From assembly GCA_024278255.1 (NCBI GenBank), contig JAJRTP010000207.1, positions 1 through 6,950 of the forward strand: a stretch of DNA of 6,950 nt, written 5' to 3'. Below, one piece after another: positions 5,409 through 6,950 of the stretch (position 1 is the stretch's first letter; the number at the start of each line of letters is the position of its first letter). This DNA is from Chloroflexota bacterium. GTDB taxonomy: Bacteria > Chloroflexota > Anaerolineae > Promineifilales > Promineifilaceae. The notes under the pieces were generated by a model. That model saw nothing but the letters and a program-made list of their open reading frames with translations. It made no database searches and was not told the origin of the DNA. The position numbers and the translations under genes are program-made.

Positions 5409-5434
5409 ATTCCGTCAATATATTAACGCGGAAT
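5409..5434. other. Short inverted repeat just upstream of the metK -35 box
   Basis: ATTCCG (5409-5414) and CGGAAT (5429-5434) form a 6-bp arm pair with an AT-rich centre, beginning 2 bp from the -35 hexamer. There is no T-tract, so it is a weak terminator candidate for fabI; an upstream regulatory site is equally possible. Confidence 0.35.
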
Positions 5435-5455
5435 GATTACGGCCGTAGTTAAGGT

Positions 5456-6250
5456 TTATTCCCACTTTTCCGGCGGTTCGGGCATCCCCAGAATGTGATA
5501 GCCGGCATCTACGTAAATGACTTCGCCAGTGACGCCACTGCTCATGTCGCTGCATAAGTAGAGGGCTGTCTGGCCTACTTCGCGCTGGTCTACATTGCGG
5601 CGCAGGGGGTTGCGCTCTTCGGTATAGCGCAGCATTTTGCGGAAGCCGGAAATGCCGGCGGCGGACAAGGTTTTGATGGGGCCGGCGGAAATGGCATTGA
5701 CGCGGATATTTTGCGGCCCCAGGTCAGCAGCCAGATAGCGGGTGCTGGCTTCCAGGGCGGCTTTGGCTACACCCATCACGTTATAATGGGGAATGGCTTT
5801 TTCTGCGCCGTAAAAGCTCATGCAAATCATGCTGCCACCGTTGGGCATCAAAGGAACGGCCGCTTTGGCCAAAGCTACAAAACTGTAAACGCTGATGTCC
5901 ATCGCCATGAGGAAGCCGTCCCGGTCGGTATTGACGTATTTACCGCTGAGGTTTTCCCGTTTGGCATGGGCGATGGCGTGAACCAGAATGTCTATCTCGC
6001 CGCCAAAATAGTCGGCAGCGCGGGCGAAGGTGGCAGCAATGGCCGCATCGTCCTGGACGTTGCATTCGTCCATAAATTCCACGCCGAGTTGATCGGCTAA
6101 CGGCCGTACCCGTTTTTCCAGTGCCGGAATAGCATAACTAAAGCCTAACTGCGCCCCATGTTCATGCAGTTCCTGGGCAATTCCCCAGGCTATAGAATTC
6201 TTGTTGGCAATACCGAAGATAAGTGCTTTCTTTCCTTCTAACAACTTCAT
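5456..6250 (-). CDS. fabI: Enoyl-[acyl-carrier-protein] reductase (NADH), FabI type
   Basis: FabI reduces trans-2-enoyl-ACP to acyl-ACP, the last step of each fatty-acid elongation cycle, and is the target of triclosan-like inhibitors. The 264 residues match the family. It is a short-chain dehydrogenase fold with the FabI cofactor motif GIANKNSIAWGIA (13-25), HAIAHAKRENL (91-101) and the catalytic pair in Y156-NVMGVA-K163, followed by NIRVNAISAGPIKTLSAAGI (181-200). Numbering coincides with E. coli FabI here. The residue matching the conserved Tyr146 is Phe (SFYGAEK, 145-151), as in InhA (Phe149). ATG at 6250 has GAGGAG 5 nt upstream. The C-terminus (YHILGMPEPPEKWE) is slightly extended. It lies 48 bp after the DNA glycosylase gene. 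No clear promoter was found; a palindrome lies in that gap. Confidence 0.97.
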   Translation of the reverse strand: MKLLEGKKALIFGIANKNSIAWGIAQELHEHGAQLGFSYAIPALEKRVRPLADQLGVEFMDECNVQDDAAIAATFARAADYFGGEIDILVHAIAHAKRENLSGKYVNTDRDGFLMAMDISVYSFVALAKAAVPLMPNGGSMICMSFYGAEKAIPHYNVMGVAKAALEASTRYLAADLGPQNIRVNAISAGPIKTLSAAGISGFRKMLRYTEERNPLRRNVDQREVGQTALYLCSDMSSGVTGEVIYVDAGYHILGMPEPPEKWE

Positions 6251-6273
6251 ACTCTCTCCTCTTACACTGTTGG

Positions 6274-6290
6274 GCGATTTGGCAAATCGC
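6274..6290. promoter_or_regulatory. 17-bp perfect palindrome upstream of fabI
   Basis: GCGATTTG and CAAATCGC flank one central base, 23 bp before the fabI ATG. On the minus strand no T-tract follows, so it is a poor terminator for the glycosylase gene. On the plus strand T-rich sequence follows, but no plus-strand gene exists to end. A binding site for a dimeric repressor of fabI is a reasonable guess; the regulator is unknown. Confidence 0.5.
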
Positions 6291-6298
6291 TTTACATT

Positions 6299-6910
6299 TT
6301 ATTTTGAAACAAATGAATTACCCTGAATCCAATAACGCCAGGGCAGCGATAACCATGGTTCCGGGGTTTTGCCCAGGCCAATGCGCGGGCCGGTGGCAAT
6401 GGCTTCCGGCGCTGCATCTGGCACGTATTCTAACCATATAACCCCATCGGGGCGGCAAAGGTTTGCCCCATTGAGGGATTTGTCTATGGCTAACGCCTGG
6501 GCCAGCTTGGCCGGGCCGTTGGTTAGTTGGGCATACGGCCGTCCATTGCGCAGCTCTGTCATCACCTCTACCCCCTCCTCCGGCTGCAAGGCGCGGATGA
6601 GAACGGCGTTAGCCTGGCCGGATTCGCCGGTAACCACGTTGAACATCCAGTGCATCCCGTAGGTGAAGTATACGTAGGCGTGCCCAGCAGGGCCAAACAT
6701 GACGGCGGATCGGGCTGTGGGTTGGCCCCGGTTGGCCTTATCACCGTGGCAGGCCAGGTCACGCTCGTCACTGTCGCAGTACGCTTCTGTTTCTACGATG
6801 AGACCACTCAGGCGACGGCCGTTAACCAGATGCACCAATCGTTTTCCCAGCAACGCCTGGGCCACGGTGCAGGCGGGGCGGGCATAGAAGGCATATTCCA
6901 ACCGCGTCAT
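6299..6910 (-). CDS. mpg: 3-methyladenine DNA glycosylase (AAG/MPG family)
   Basis: This monofunctional glycosylase excises alkylated purines such as 3-methyladenine, and in homologues hypoxanthine and ethenoadenine, starting base excision repair. The 203 residues are normal for bacterial members. Seen are LGKRLVHLVNG (21-31), VETEAY (39-44) with the expected catalytic Glu at E42 and base-contacting Tyr at Y44, LACHG with H55, YVYFTYGMHWMFNVVTG (79-95), NGPAKLAQAL (131-140) and GPRIGLGK (174-181), ending PWRYWIQGNSFVSK. The position of the human intercalating Tyr162 is His87 (YGMH), a variation I believe is common in bacterial homologues. ATG at 6910 fits the family N-terminus; the frame stays open to the window edge, so a longer start is possible, and the ribosome site is weak. 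It may be co-transcribed with fabI, 48 bp downstream. Confidence 0.95.
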   Translation of the reverse strand: MTRLEYAFYARPACTVAQALLGKRLVHLVNGRRLSGLIVETEAYCDSDERDLACHGDKANRGQPTARSAVMFGPAGHAYVYFTYGMHWMFNVVTGESGQANAVLIRALQPEEGVEVMTELRNGRPYAQLTNGPAKLAQALAIDKSLNGANLCRPDGVIWLEYVPDAAPEAIATGPRIGLGKTPEPWLSLPWRYWIQGNSFVSK

Positions 6911-6950
6911 TCTGCTACCCAGACGGCTGGCAGCCAGACGGTAAACCAGG

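Noticed and set aside
1..6950. Mobile element, phage, defence or biosynthetic cluster
   Set aside because: Every gene is housekeeping, on one strand, with similar composition; no transposase, integrase, attachment site or toxin-antitoxin pair is visible.

Overview
The window carries eight protein-coding genes, all on the minus strand, so transcription runs from high to low coordinates. In that order they are an alkyl-purine DNA glycosylase (mpg-like), enoyl-ACP reductase (fabI), S-adenosylmethionine synthetase (metK) behind a SAM-I riboswitch, signal recognition particle GTPase (ffh), ribosomal protein S16 (rpsP) with a very long acidic tail, a small KH-domain RNA-binding protein (khpA), the 16S maturation factor rimM, and the first 247 codons of the DNA-processing protein dprA, which runs off the left edge. 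Coding density is high. No tRNA, rRNA, CRISPR array, transposase or phage gene is visible.

The set is a bacterial housekeeping region. A SAM-I riboswitch ahead of metK, the ffh-rpsP-KH-rimM order and a KhpA-type protein are typical of Firmicutes, Chloroflexota and related lineages. Moderately high GC and the protein flavour lead me to favour Chloroflexota (Anaerolineae-like), but this is inference and no marker here proves it. trmD and rplS, which often accompany rpsP and rimM, are absent from their usual place.

Region by region: at 6299-6910 the glycosylase ends 48 bp before fabI, and a 17-bp palindrome lies in the gap. fabI (5456-6250) is followed by about 50 bp, then a near-consensus sigma70-type promoter (5379-5406), the SAM-I aptamer (5254-5350), its expression-platform terminator (5203-5233) and metK (3950-5182). 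A perfect 14-bp hairpin ends the metK unit. A second near-consensus promoter (3860-3888) and a structured leader precede ffh (best start is GTG at 3754). rpsP and khpA follow closely, then a UUCG-loop terminator and a 19-bp inverted repeat separate khpA from rimM, and dprA follows 45 bp later. The genes cover translation and protein targeting (ffh, rpsP, khpA, rimM), methyl-donor supply (metK), fatty-acid elongation (fabI), alkylation repair (mpg) and handling of incoming single-stranded DNA (dprA).

I do not see a new multi-gene defence or mobile system. The most unusual signals are: (1) the palindromic octamer ACGGCCGT, present 12 times exactly where about 0.1-0.15 would be expected, in all three codon frames and once between genes, which resembles the HIP1 phenomenon of cyanobacteria; (2) the roughly 133-residue Glu/Asp/Val tail on ribosomal protein S16, with one basic residue and an internal duplication; (3) several distinctive intergenic hairpins that may belong to dispersed repeat families.
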